Part shown: one piece after another, positions 48,001-57,456 of the stretch
Layout of the letters: every line of letters begins with the position of its first letter
Position numbering within the stretch: the first letter of the stretch is position 1
Source: Aricia agestis
Taxonomy: Eukaryota > Arthropoda > Insecta > Lepidoptera > Lycaenidae
Assembly: GCF_905147365.1 (NCBI RefSeq)
Contig: NC_056417.1
Span: forward strand, 8,764,501 to 8,828,500
DNA: 64,000 nt
Reading direction: 5' to 3'
The notes under the pieces: generated by a model
Database searches by the model: none
The model's input: only the letters and a program-made list of their open reading frames with translations
Told to the model about the DNA's origin: nothing
Translations under genes and position numbers: made by a program

Positions 48001-51000
48001 AACTACAGAATCTGCAGTAATAAAAATTTTAAAATCCCTTGATACTAACAAGGGCGCAGGCAGCGATGGTCTACCGGCAATATTTTGGTCCCGTTGTTTT
48101 GATTCGCTCTCTCTTCCACTAACAATATTGTATAATCGCTCTCTAAAAGAAGGAATCTTTCCACGTAAGTGGAAAGCTGCTCAAATAGTACCGATACATA
48201 AAAAAGGTTCGCGTATGGACATAAAAAATTACAGAGGAATATCTATATTGAATGTACCGGCAAAAGTTTTGGAAAAAATTGTCTACAATTATATATACCC
48301 CATCTTACATCAATCAATACCCAATCAACAGCATGGCTTCTTAAAAGGTCGCTCCACTACTACCAACCTGGCTTGTTTCTCTAGCTATATCTTAGAAAAT
48401 ATGGAAGGTGGTGGCCAAATTGATGTAATCTACACGGATTTTGAGAAAGCCTTCGATCGTGTAGACCATGATATTCTTTTTCATAAGCTACAGGCTCTCG
48501 GCATTCACGGAGACTTGTTACGATGGATGAAATCATACTTGTCTAACCGGTCACAGGCTGTGGTCTTGGGAGGCTATCGCTCGGATTTCTACTGGCGTCC
48601 CCCAAGGCTCTCATTTGGGTCCGCTCCTTTACAATGCATACTTATTTGATATTGGATTATATATAAAAAACTCAAATTATCTAATGTACGCAGACGATAA
48701 AAAGGTTTTTCTTAAAATAAGAACACCTATGGACTGTATCTTGCTTCAAAACGATTTAGACAATTTACTCTCGTATTATGCATTGAACAACATCACAGTC
48801 AACTCTAGTAAATGTGAGTGCATCACCTTTACTCGAAAACTAAACCCTATTACTAATCACTACAAGCTTGATGGAATCGTCATTAAAAGAAAACGTAGTA
48901 GGTATCAGGGATTTGGGTGTCTTTTTAGATAGTAAATTCATGTTCTCGACCACATTGAGAATATCATCTCGAAAGCTCACAAAAACCTTGGATTTGTTCT
49001 GCGTAGCTGTAAATCTTTTTCAAACCCTACAGCTCTTATGTCAGTCTACTCAGCTTATGTCAGGAGTATTCTAGAATATAGTTGTCCTATTTGGTCTCCA
49101 CACTACATTATCTATAAAAGCCGACTAGAGAGAATACAAAAGAAGTTTATTAATCACCTGAACTATAAAAGCCGGAAATTCTTTAAAACTTATGAAGATT
49201 CCTGTGATTCACACAATCTGCTAACTTTAGAGCAGAGGCGTATTGTCCTGGATATGGGCTTTCTTTACGATATTTTAAATAATAGAATAGATTGTCCACA
49301 CCTTGTATCTCAAATTTCATTTCGAACCCCAAAATACCGAACCCGTAAGACCCCACTACTGCATGTTCCGTTGCATCAAACAAATTACGCACAAAATTCT
49401 GTCCTAACACGTATCACTCATGTATTTAATAAGCATTTCAGTAATATTGACTTATTTTCTCACTCTAAGGCTAAATTTAGAATCCAAGTAATAAATTCGG
49501 TAAAAAGCCTGAAATTATGACTAAAGAAATAATATTATTGCTTGCACAAGTCTTCTTAATTAAAATTAATTCAAATTAGTTAATATAATTTAAATCAAAT
49601 ACTTACATAAAACACAACTAAAAACACCTCGATATTATTAAAACCTGCATGGTAACATTATAGTCTTATTAAAAATAAAAAAGGTTTGAATATTATGTGA
49701 TATATTAAGTCTATGAACTTAACAGTACCTGTTGTGCTATAGGCCTCTTGGATATCGTTGCTAAGCTACGGCAACGCCGCGGGTCGGTTGACGGCGGAAA
49801 CTCGTGACCGCTTTTCTCATATGATTCTCATACAAGTCACTTTTGCTGATCGCACTCTGACGGACACGTGTTGCCTGAATCTGCCATTCGCCGGGCCACT
49901 AGAGATATCCAAGAGCCCTATACTGGTTAAATTTCTCGACCAGCCTCTTCTTTCTAGAGTTTTAACTTTCAATATGAATATTAATGTGCCTTTATTATTT
50001 TAAGGTTTTAGTTTGTACTACATAATAGTTATATATGGGAAACCTGTTATTGGCTTTATTGTTTGTTAAACGCTCTATGTAATTTTTTTTAAGTATGTAA
50101 GCTGTTGGTTTTCATAATAAATAATAAATAAATAAATAAACATTAATTAAAAGCTATGTCGCTAAATCGTACAGGATTTTTTGCACCAACCAGTTAAGCC
50201 TTCCAAGAAAGTGTTTGTGTAATTTTTCATAGATTCGCGCCATGACAACTATAGGGACCAATTAATTAGCTTATCCAATGGTAAACCTAAGGGTCACGTC
50301 GCACCAAACCGAAACGTTTCGCTGCGGTAATTCTTTAAAGTTTCTCTTTCATTTAATATATCGATTTAGATTTACTCTACAAAAAGGTGCATATTTTGGC
50401 ATTTAAACTATTCCAGTGAATGTTGATTTTCTTGCTTAATAAATAAAGTTTAATTTAGAATAGCTTGTTTAAAATTACACTAGCTATTTGACCGAGCTTT
50501 GCTCGGTATTCGATAAAACACGAATAAAATGACATTTTCTAAAAATGATTCCTAGCTAGATCGATTTATCGCCTCCGAAACCCCCTATATACTAAATTTC
50601 ATGAAAATCGTTGGAGCCGATTCCGAGATTCCAAGATATATATACAAGAATTGCTCGTTTAAAGATATAAGATAGCCTCGTTTCGTTTCGTTTCTGTGGG
50701 AACTAATATTCTATAATAAATACGTATTTAATAGTCACAATTATTTCAGTAATAGCTATTATATAAGCAGAAACGTGTAAATTATAACCATATGAGTAAA
50801 ACGTTGAATTGATATACAATTTAAATGTGGAATGTTAAGGCGAATCTGAAAATGGTCGTATATCGCATTGCTTAGGAATTACAAAAGCTTATGGGAAAAT
50901 AATATAAGTATGCAGCATAGCCAGCCTAAATATCTTAGCAAGGGCCGAATTGTCAACATGTTTCAGTCAGATTATAGTCAGTGTTATAGACCCACGAGTT

Positions 51001-54000
51001 TGACCCAATTACTGAAGAATGATACTTGTTGTACTTAAGTCATGTCATACTTAAATTTTTGACCCAATTGCTTGTATAGTATTTGGCTATAGATATCTGG
51101 ACTTGAGAAAATTAGTTTAGTACTTATCTAACTTCTTACTCAACCTTAAGTAAGTGTTCTCTTTTGTTAATGTGAGGACAATGAATAGGAGAAGGAAAAA
51201 GAACACAGCACAGATTTGAGATTACTAAAGAGTTTGGTACTACGTGAGTAGCTTTCGGCCCTCAATACTAAATGAAACGTTAAAGGCGCCTTATATTTTT
51301 GAGTATATTTTACGGCCTTTCTTTGACAAAGATTCACCGAAGAATGCTATAACCTTTTTCACTCTTCAGCACCTCAGAAGTCTCGTATGTTCGTGACGAT
51401 CCCGCGCTTCGACGAGGGGCGGCCGGTGACGTTGGGCGTGGCGGAGGACGACGGCAAGATCTCCCCCTACCCCGACTACTCCTGGCACGACAACCAGGGC
51501 TCCAACTGCGACGGCATGACATCCGTCTTCAGAGTCGCTGTGAGTTTAACGTAAATGAGAAATGTGTTAAATGATATAAGAGTACTTACACAAATTCTGC
51601 TATTTGAATCCAACTTTAATTGGGCTATGCAGTAAATATGAATAGTAAAACTATTCTAATTGTATGTTATAGTTTGGTGTAAAATTTGTAAATTTTAATT
51701 AAATTACTATTTGGTACAGGGAAAAGGTGGTAATGTGGCCCCTGCACATAATATATTGCCCCCCTTCAATATTTTAATGTTTTAACAAAGCTACCCAGTA
51801 TAATTTTTGGTGCAACGGGATGCTCGCGGCATGCTACTAATTATTTAGCACCGTACAAATCCAACAGAGGCTGTCAAGTTCGATTGTTATTTGATCGAGT
51901 TCAAACTTGCGACCGGCGAAACTTATTGTGTGTGATTTTATTACGATAGTTGTAAAGAAACAACAAATAAGTATTTGGCTTTTGTGTTCAAACATCGGAA
52001 TTCGGACACATCAAACTGCTCTCCTACGGAATTTAAAAGGTAAATATAAAATTAAACATTTAATAAATATTTTGGTACGTTTGTTTAAATATTAGCAATA
52101 ATTGTAATCAAGAAAAGGATGGTACGGCCGTGCCACTTTTTTGCTCGACATGGCGGGGGCACTGCCGTGCCCCCAGATTTTGGCCCCTCACATTGGTCGT
52201 AATGTGGCCCCGGGATGCATTACATGTAAGAGTGTTACATGTCGTAGAAGACGTAACCACGATGGAGAAGGTGCTGATAGGAATGCCATTTGACGCCAGA
52301 GAGACACTACAATATACAGCAGTAGCTCTGAAACTGACATAGACGCCATGAACACTAATTATGACGACTCATATACAAATATATTATGGTTCCTGAAAAC
52401 GCGGACGTGCCGTGTATGTTCTGCGACACAGTTTATTCCAATGACAGAGCTAGAGAGCCATGGGTACAGCAAAGACTTATAGAATTCTTTGGGGTACAGT
52501 ATCAAATTTTTGACATAAGGGCTATGTAGCCTGTGGAGGCTCCGAAGGTGACTATTACATTTGTGATTTTTGCCGTTAAACTAAGTTTCACTTGTGCAAT
52601 ACATTTAATGTGACCCCCCAGGCGGTCACATTCCCATCGCTTGATCTCAAATCACCAAATGTGATTGATTAAGAATAATTAAACCTTTCGATTATCCTGC
52701 ACGAGTTTTATTTGTTCCCTAATAAGACATGTTTAAGCAAATTAATAAGAAGTGCCATAATGTATTTTTAGGTGTCTGACTCCTATATTTTTTAAATAAT
52801 GCTTGATAAACAAAGTGGGGGCCACATTACCACTTTCTCCTATAGTCTATACTAATAATTCGTTTAGGCGCCATTTTCAGACAAGCAACAAGCACATCAA
52901 ACTATCTTCTTTTGAAACGAAAGTCTAAAAATATTATCCTTCCCTCCGCACCTTTTTCAACGTAGTTGGGTAAAAAACTCCATTTAATGACAGAAAACTA
53001 TACAGTTAATTTGATAAACATATTAATATTTTAGTATTTGGTTAAAGTCAAATCTACGTTATCATATTCGATCCTGGTGTTATTCTAACGGCTTCATATT
53101 GTTCACAGATAGACAAATGCAATCGTCTCTGGGTGATGGACGCGGGCAAGATCGGGGACACGGCGCGGTGTCCACCGCAGCTGCTGGCTTTCGACTTGGA
53201 CACCGACCGCCTCGTGTTCCGACACAAAATCGATAAAGCCCAGACACCTACGTCTCTGTTTATTACTCCCGTAAGTGTATATATTATAGACAGTAATACT
53301 GCTATTTAGTTTTTATAACACTTAAAACACTTATAAGATTGATGAAATGAAAATACGTAGGGTTCGACTTTTAAATCTCTTTCATGAGGCAAGAAGAAAA
53401 CGTAACTAAACGCACGGGGCATGATATCGGTAGATCAGAGATCAAGCTTGGTCGTCGTCATGACACGTAATTGATAGCTGTTGTTTGTATGTTATTGATA
53501 GATATTGCACACATGCGCTAAATACTAAAGTGCATGTGTATAAAAAATCCAGTTGATTCTTATCAACTGGATTTTTCCGCGACTGTGGTAGGCCGTAGGA
53601 CCTATTCGGTGGACGCCCCCTTCGTCCTACATTCGCTCGCAAACCGCTAGCATGAAACGGCCTAAAGCTGCGTTTCCACCAGAGATGTATTGCTAGGAAT
53701 GTGTTTTTGAGAGCTAATCGAAGCTTCATTCACTTGAGCCTGCCATGACATCGCTCAGCGCGGCGATGCTATTGGATCTTAAAAACACATTCCTCGCAAC
53801 ACATCTTTGGTGGAAACGCAGCCTAAGGGAGCGATATCTTATGTATTCCATAATCCATAATATGATATTCCCAGGTGGTTGATGTGCGGGAATCTTGCGG
53901 TGACACATACGTGTACGTGGCCGACGTGACGGGCTACGGACTGCTGGTGGTGGACGTGATGCGGAACCGCTCCTGGCGCGTCACCCACCGCCTCTTCTAC

Positions 54001-56535
54001 CCCTTCCCGTCGTACGGAACGTTCACTATTGATGGTAAGTTGAGTCGAAAGCGGGACCAAGCACGAATTCTTAGTGACAGAAAATTACACGGTTTTGAGT
54101 CAAAACTTATGACTAAACATTCTCATACTAAAATGTTTTATATGGAGTTCCGTGGCCATTAAGCATCACAGTTTCGAATCTATTTGCATACATATTCGCG
54201 ATAGGCTAACATTTAGTCCTAACGAAAACTACCAGCAAGTCCTTTTCTGTAACTCTAACAAGAAAGTATACCTTTATCAAACATCTAGAAATAGCTATAA
54301 TGATGTGAGGAGATCAAAAAAGCTTTCCGTTAGATAAAAGACAATGAGTTTCTAAAATACTAGAGTAGCAATGTCTTACAAAAGATTCTCAGAAATGCGT
54401 AACCACTTTTTTGTTCAAAAGACAATGTCAAGTCATATATTCGTTATGTCATTATGTATGTGAGATATGCCTGCAGGCATCTTCAAAGTGGCAACGCGTT
54501 GCTACCGTAAACTTCCAATCTAGTTACGTTAGTAACATAGAATATCATTGATAAAAGAGTCATGTTTGTATAGAGATATGTATACATACAGAGGCATGCA
54601 GCATCTTCAAATTAGTCACTAATTTTGAAGAGCCCGCTTATTGTAAATGTTATAAAGCAGATGTTATAACTAAACCATAACGAATCGTAAGTTATACAAC
54701 TAGATGTGTTTAATAAGGAAATCCACCTCAATGCCGAGTGGACGATTCAAACTAACGACTTAATTATACTTAAACTATTTTAATCATTGTTCTATTTCTA
54801 GACAGCTTAGTAAATGATCAGTGATCTTCATTAATGACTCATCATTTTAGGACAATAATTACAGTTTCCCTTCGAATTAATTATAATTAGTCAATAATAG
54901 GATAGTCTATAATTATTATACCATTGACTTACATAGCTATTTTATTTTAGAACTTGGTTCTACGTTTTGCCATGTTAGATAGTTGTGTCTGCCTATAGCA
55001 TGCACAATGCACATAGGTTATTGTAGAGAAATATGTCTACGTTCTAATCTCAACGAAAATATTTTGGCTCACAGGGGGGTGAGCCAAAATCTTTTCGTTT
55101 TCGCTTCGTTATAGAATCGCCGATGAAAATGTATGGAATTGACATAAGCGTTCGTTAATATTATGACGTTGACGTTCGACTCGTCTTATGTCAATTCCAT
55201 ACAATTTTGATAATATAACGAAGCAAAAACAAAAAAGTTTCGGCTAAATGGCCAGGCCCTTTAGCCAAGATTTTGAATCGCTTCTTTATAGAATATGCGA
55301 TTAAAATGTATGGAATTAACATAAGCGCTCGTTAATTATGAAGTTGACGTTCGACTCAATCAATCAATCTCCAGGCGAGAGTTTCGACCTGATGGACGGC
55401 GTGATCGGCATGGCGCTATCTCCCTACAAGAAGGGCTACGAGCGCTACCTGTACTTCCACTCGCTCGCGTCCACCACCGAGAACGTGGTGCGGACCAGCG
55501 TCATCCGCAACGCCTCCTTCATAATGGACTCTAATGCTGATCCTAATTCCATTAACGTGAGTATTTTGAGCATGACTGTTAGACTAGGTAACTACTGTTA
55601 GTCAATCAGTCTGATTGAGACAGACGAAAGAATGATCGTGTAACCGTGTGATTGACGGACTGATAATTTTTTTATTATCTACTTTCCGGCCATCATTCTG
55701 TCATCAGTTTAAGGTTGATGGACTGAACTGATGCCAGACTGACCGTTTAAACATAGTTTAATAAGTCAGTCATTCATGCTATTGGTTTATCAGAGTTAAG
55801 GATAGTTATTATTGCACTTGTGTTATTCGCACACTTGATCTATAAAACCACTCGGCAACCTAGACCGAAACTGGTGTGGGAAGGAGTATTGTCAATAAAA
55901 AAATCACCATAATTGGTTTAACGGTAGCAAATTTTAAAATCAAACTGAAAGTTTATATAACGTTATTTCTACCTTAGATATGCACAAAACTTTTTATTCC
56001 GTGGAAATTACATTGTTTGCATCACATACTGGCATTCCAATAAATCATAGTGTATCTAACACCTTGAGTCCTAGACCTAGATAAATACATTACTCATTCA
56101 CAGGTTTTCCCCGGCCGTCGGCCCATCCAATCCGCGGCGGAAGCGATGGACAGCAACGGCATCCTCTATTTCGGCATGATGGATCCACCGAGCATCTGGT
56201 GCTGGAACTCCCGCACCGAGTACACCCCTGATAACTTCCACCAGATCGCCGTAAACCAGGAGACTCTTCAGTTCGCGAGCGGCGTCAAAATCGTCACCAA
56301 CTTGAAGAATCAGGAGGAGCTCTGGATTCTGACGTCGAGCTTCCAGCGAGTGATGACTGGTTCCATGAGCTCCGATAGAGTCAACTACAGGATACACGCT
56401 GAAAAGGTCTCCAATCTGGTGGATAAGTGCTTGAACCACCCAAAGCACCAGGGCCCGGACTACCATGCGGATCGAATATCCCCCATCATCACGAATCCTT
56501 TGGTGTTCAAGTATGGCGCTGCGTCGTATCTCTAG
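41799..56535 (+). CDS. yellow/MRJP-family protein, complete (gene 2)
   Basis: Joined exons 41799-42015, 51370-51539, 53109-53270, 53875-54034, 55375-55556 and 56104-56535 give 440 aa, a normal length for the family, with every junction in phase. The start is the first ATG after the acceptor at 41766 and opens a signal peptide (MAYGVERFFLLTYCLACCWS). Then come GWAELDFEFPS, RMFVTIPRFDEGRPVTLGVA, NCDGMTSVFRVA, CNRLWVMDAGKIGD, CGDTYVYVADVTGYGLLVVD, RSWRVTHRLFYPFPSYGTF, FDLMDGVIGMALSP, AMDSNGILYFGM and QEELWILTSSFQR, the ordered hallmarks of the MRJP/yellow fold. It is probably secreted into cuticle or another extracellular space; the family is tied to melanin patterning. The subgroup is unresolved. 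It is the downstream neighbour of gene 1 on the same strand. A possible polyadenylation signal (AATAAA) is at 56987-56992. Confidence 0.93.
42035..42184. mobile_element. CATCGAAG-family MITE just inside gene 2 intron
   Basis: Reverse-orientation copy starting GTACTATCAGAGTAATTAAT, 20 bp into the intron. A second copy (42181-42318) abuts it head to tail, sharing GTAC. Confidence 0.75.
42181..42318. mobile_element. CATCGAAG-family MITE, adjacent second copy
   Basis: It starts GTACTATCAGAATAATTGAT. The right end is decayed. Confidence 0.65.
42411..42796. mobile_element. Foldback-element copy carrying a nested MITE
   Basis: Left TTTTAGGGAGTGTATGGG and right CACACCCTAAAGTATTTTTT correspond to the 29040-29300 element. 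Its left arm is split by the MITE at 42462-42609. Confidence 0.75.
42462..42609. mobile_element. MITE with TTA target duplication, 148 bp
   Basis: Inverted ends GCGCGCGTTCAGACGTGCGC / GCGCACGTCTGAACGCGCGC, with TTA on both sides (42459-42461 and 42610-42612), as in PIF/Harbinger MITEs. Confidence 0.85.
43081..43295 (-). repeat. LINE-tail repeat, reverse
   Basis: CTAGATGACGCCCGCAACTC at the left and a GACAAACAGACAGACAGA tract at the right, with the TTTCCGGGACTCAAAGTATC block between. Confidence 0.75.
43958..44108. mobile_element. CATCGAAG-family MITE
   Basis: GCACCATCGAAGAAATTGAT to TCGACTTCTCTGATAGTA. Confidence 0.75.
44454..45464 (+). pseudogene. LINE ORF1 protein, one in-frame stop
   Basis: From ATG 44454 (MFRSPVNEDKY) the frame runs about 336 codons, interrupted only by TAG at 44850-44852. 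The first half is heptad-like and charged (coiled coil, up to about residue 190). The second half has EIVGVPEQKGENL and SPIFVNEHLTP, then YVWTKHGRIFARKN. This resembles the C-terminal fold annotated as FP-protein-like in insect LINE ORF1 proteins. ORF1 proteins bind the element RNA. Family assignment is by motif memory. Confidence 0.75.
45648..46655 (+). CDS. Extra open reading frame between LINE ORF1 and ORF2
   Basis: An uninterrupted frame of about 335 codons (first ATG at 45775, giving 293 aa) fills the ORF1-ORF2 gap. It is in the same frame as ORF1 and ends TAA one base before the ORF2 ATG (TAATATGG). The product is hydrophobic in several places (LLLIVCSVIVVISGPVCSMW; LSIYFYWLVFTIIIHYYLG) with basic stretches (RRVRRTII). 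I do not recognise a domain. In DNA this AT-rich, so long a frame is unlikely by chance. It could be a third LINE gene, an inserted sequence, or a chance opening. Confidence 0.4.
   Translation: MVNIVKVTLGTIRILCICSSSTITYSLVYLKASINIFSQSTHTMGHALNKGASLYNTHDINNMSKACTLFSFIITYNKLMMSSRINYNKQFHTTVLVNLLHSILNDSKKSTIVNLIIPPDTQLMILSLQSTINRKLSKRPIPSLIRVKHALLLIVCSVIVVISGPVCSMWYYYSAVVAARRVRRTIIALTSRRITVKTLTFLNVRNNVGSYNYCIYFNPHLRYISKLFVILYCTPKLIVLYVFKCSLSIYFYWLVFTIIIHYYLGTNNKLFGLLYYNIINIFFVFNDREAICDYLYSSIRRYRLVYNLERFNLRFLNILKILIGNKIIDIKSNFK
46657..49520 (+). pseudogene. LINE ORF2: endonuclease and reverse transcriptase, frameshifted
   Basis: The endonuclease part has NVYYQNVRGLRTK, ILTETWLHD, GGGVAVLVRR, IIIGDFNLSCFHW and the LDLAFSN block. 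The reverse transcriptase part has WKAAQIVPIHKKGSRMDIKN, NYRGISILN, TDFEKAFDRVDH, a VPQG-type turn (in the next frame near 48600) and the catalytic YADD at about 48680. A C-terminal region follows (SILEYSCPIW...). The frame breaks near 47785 (after an A-run), 48590, 48890 and 48970, so no full protein is made. It cleaves target DNA and reverse-transcribes in active relatives. Confidence 0.85.
50482..50680 (-). repeat. Repeat, reverse copy of that at 21139-21400
   Basis: ACCGAGCTTTGCTCGGTAT and GATTCCTAGCTAGATCGATT match the plus-strand element nested at 21139-21400. Confidence 0.75.
50681..51369. other. Intronic stretch without visible feature
   Basis: No gene or clear repeat is recognised before the acceptor at 51369. 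Confidence 0.4.
51370..51539 (+). CDS. Gene 2 coding exon 2
   Basis: Acceptor CTCTTCAG and donor GTCGCT|GTGAGT. It encodes RMFVTIPRFDEGRPVTLGVA through NCDGMTSVFRVA. Confidence 0.9.
51717..52840 (+). mobile_element. TA-bounded pogo-like DNA transposon remnant
   Basis: The ends CAGGGAAAAGGTGGTAATGT and, reversed, GGAGAAAGTGGTAATGTGGC are inverted repeats with TA outside both (51715-51716, 52841-52842). The interior encodes a Cys-rich tail fragment (52386-52578). It lies in a gene 2 intron, 177 bp after exon 2. Confidence 0.7.
52386..52578 (+). pseudogene. Transposase Cys-rich tail fragment
   Basis: ATG 52386 reads MVPENADVPCMFCDTVYSND. In another frame, CGGSEGDYYICDFCR then stop follows at about 52532-52578. 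A C-x2-C start and a YICDFC end are typical of the PHD-like C-terminus in pogo-type transposases. At least one frameshift separates the two halves. Confidence 0.55.
53109..53270 (+). CDS. Gene 2 coding exon 3
   Basis: Acceptor GTTCACAG and donor ACTCCC|GTAAGT. It encodes IDKCNRLWVMDAGKIGD to TPTSLFITP; 54 whole codons. Confidence 0.9.
53543..53576. repeat. Perfect hairpin, 15-bp arms, 4-nt loop
   Basis: Arms 53543-53557 and 53562-53576 (AAAAATCCAGTTGAT and inverse). Confidence 0.75.
53666..53823. mobile_element. MITE with TAA target duplication, 158 bp
   Basis: Inverted ends AGCTGCGTTTCCACCAGAG / CTTTGGTGGAAACGCAGCC, with TAA on each side (53663-53665, 53824-53826). It lies 51 bp upstream of gene 2 exon 4. 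Confidence 0.85.
53875..54034 (+). CDS. Gene 2 coding exon 4
   Basis: Acceptor ATTCCCAG and donor GATG|GTAAGT. It encodes CGDTYVYVADVTGYGLLVVD, RSWRVTHRLFYPFPSYGTF. Confidence 0.92.
54035..55058. other. Intronic stretch without visible feature
   Basis: AT-rich intron sequence; no repeat family recognised. Confidence 0.4.
55059..55374. repeat. Hairpin element plus partial tandem copy leading into exon 5
   Basis: A hairpin around TTATGTCAATTCCATACA (55096-55225) is followed by a second copy of its left half (55284-55356: GTATGGAATTAACATAAGCG, AAGTTGACGTTCGACTC). That copy ends 18 bp before exon 5. Confidence 0.75.
55375..55556 (+). CDS. Gene 2 coding exon 5
   Basis: Acceptor CAATCTCCAG and donor ATTAAC|GTGAGT. 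It encodes GESFDLMDGVIGMALSPYKK and VRTSVIRNASFIMDSNADP. Confidence 0.92.
56104..56535 (+). CDS. Gene 2 coding exon 6 (C-terminus)
   Basis: Acceptor ATTCACAG and stop TAG at 56533-56535. It encodes VFPGRRPIQSAAEAMDSNGI, SIWCWNSRTEYTPDNFHQIA and QEELWILTSSFQRVMTGS. The tail ends LVFKYGAASYL. Confidence 0.92.
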   Translation, partial: VFPGRRPIQSAAEAMDSNGILYFGMMDPPSIWCWNSRTEYTPDNFHQIAVNQETLQFASGVKIVTNLKNQEELWILTSSFQRVMTGSMSSDRVNYRIHAEKVSNLVDKCLNHPKHQGPDYHADRISPIITNPLVFKYGAASYL

Positions 56536-56986
56536 AGATACAGGCGTTGGCCGACCATTTACTGAACAACATCATGTGGTACGACTGGTCATATAGGAAT
56601 AACGACCGCACTTAGAGAGATTTAATGTTTACTTAACTTTAATTTAATGAATGTTTGTCAGCAAATACGAATTTATGACAAAATCTTCATTAAATTAAAT
56701 AATAATTGTTGAGTGTCAGTAAGTTCGGCCGTAAGTATTAATTATAAAACCTGTACAATAATGAGATTTAGTACAACTAGTATTAAGTTAGCTTAGACCA
56801 TATCTATTTGTATTTTTATATCTTTAAAGTTTCTTACTTACATAATTATTAATAATGTTTTTCGTAACTTTAAATTTAATTAAATATTTATGAATAACAA
56901 ATAGTTGTATTTCTTCAAATCGTTTTCAATAGGTATCTAAAGCAGCCACAGACCACATAATATTATTAACTAAGTATATGGAAAAT

Positions 56987-56992
56987 AATAAA
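56987..56992 (+). terminator. Possible polyadenylation signal of gene 2
   Basis: AATAAA 450 bp after the stop codon, in AT-rich sequence. Other weak candidates exist. Confidence 0.3.
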
Positions 56993-57309
56993 AACAATTA
57001 TCTGTTCCAAATAACATAAAAATTGCTCCAGTAGTTCGTGAGATCCATTTAAATAATTTTCAGCTTTATAATATTATCTAGTATATATGTATTTTTGACA
57101 AACTCGAGTCTCAATCTAAAAGACTATGAAAAATATGAATACATCCATTCATACATACAAACTTCCATCTTTATAAAATTAAAGTAGGATAATAAATCTG
57201 TTAAGTGATAACTGATAACAATATCCACAATTCCTGCATGTTTAAAAAAAACTACATAATATCTCTACTAGACGAAAAAACTTTTGTCTCAACAATTTAC
57301 AAATACAGT

Positions 57310-57456
57310 TTATTCCAAGACGTCATACTGGAAGGCCTGATCAGTTTCCATGAGCGCCCGCATGTAGATCACTAGACTTTGCAGCGCCATCGCTGACGAC
57401 AGAGAGTTGCAAGTACCACCTTCGGATGACGCTACTTTCTTCACGCGGTATTGCTC
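57310..57456 (-). CDS. DUF4735 gene exon 6 (C-terminus)
   Basis: Acceptor TTTTTAG|GAGCAA. It encodes [20 protein letters not shown] to FQYDVLE. Stop TAA at 57312-57310 lies inside an AATAAA. Confidence 0.85.
   Translation of the reverse strand, partial: EQYRVKKVASSEGGTCNSLSSAMALQSLVIYMRALMETDQAFQYDVLE

Larger units (their letters stand above)
44300..50143 (+). mobile_element. Decayed CR1/Jockey-type non-LTR retrotransposon
   Basis: ORF1 (44454-45464), a middle open frame (45648-46655) and ORF2 (46657-49520, endonuclease plus reverse transcriptase) are followed by a 3' UTR and a TAAA/AATA tail at about 50117-50143. This is the usual plan for a CR1/Jockey-like LINE apart from the middle frame. 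ORF1 has one in-frame stop and ORF2 at least four frameshifts, so the copy is inactive. The exact 5' end is unclear. It lies in the first coding intron of the second yellow gene, on the same strand. Confidence 0.85.

Noticed and set aside
49758..50003. 81-codon frame after LINE ORF2
   Set aside because: It lies in the LINE 3' region and I see no conserved motif; it was not treated as a gene.
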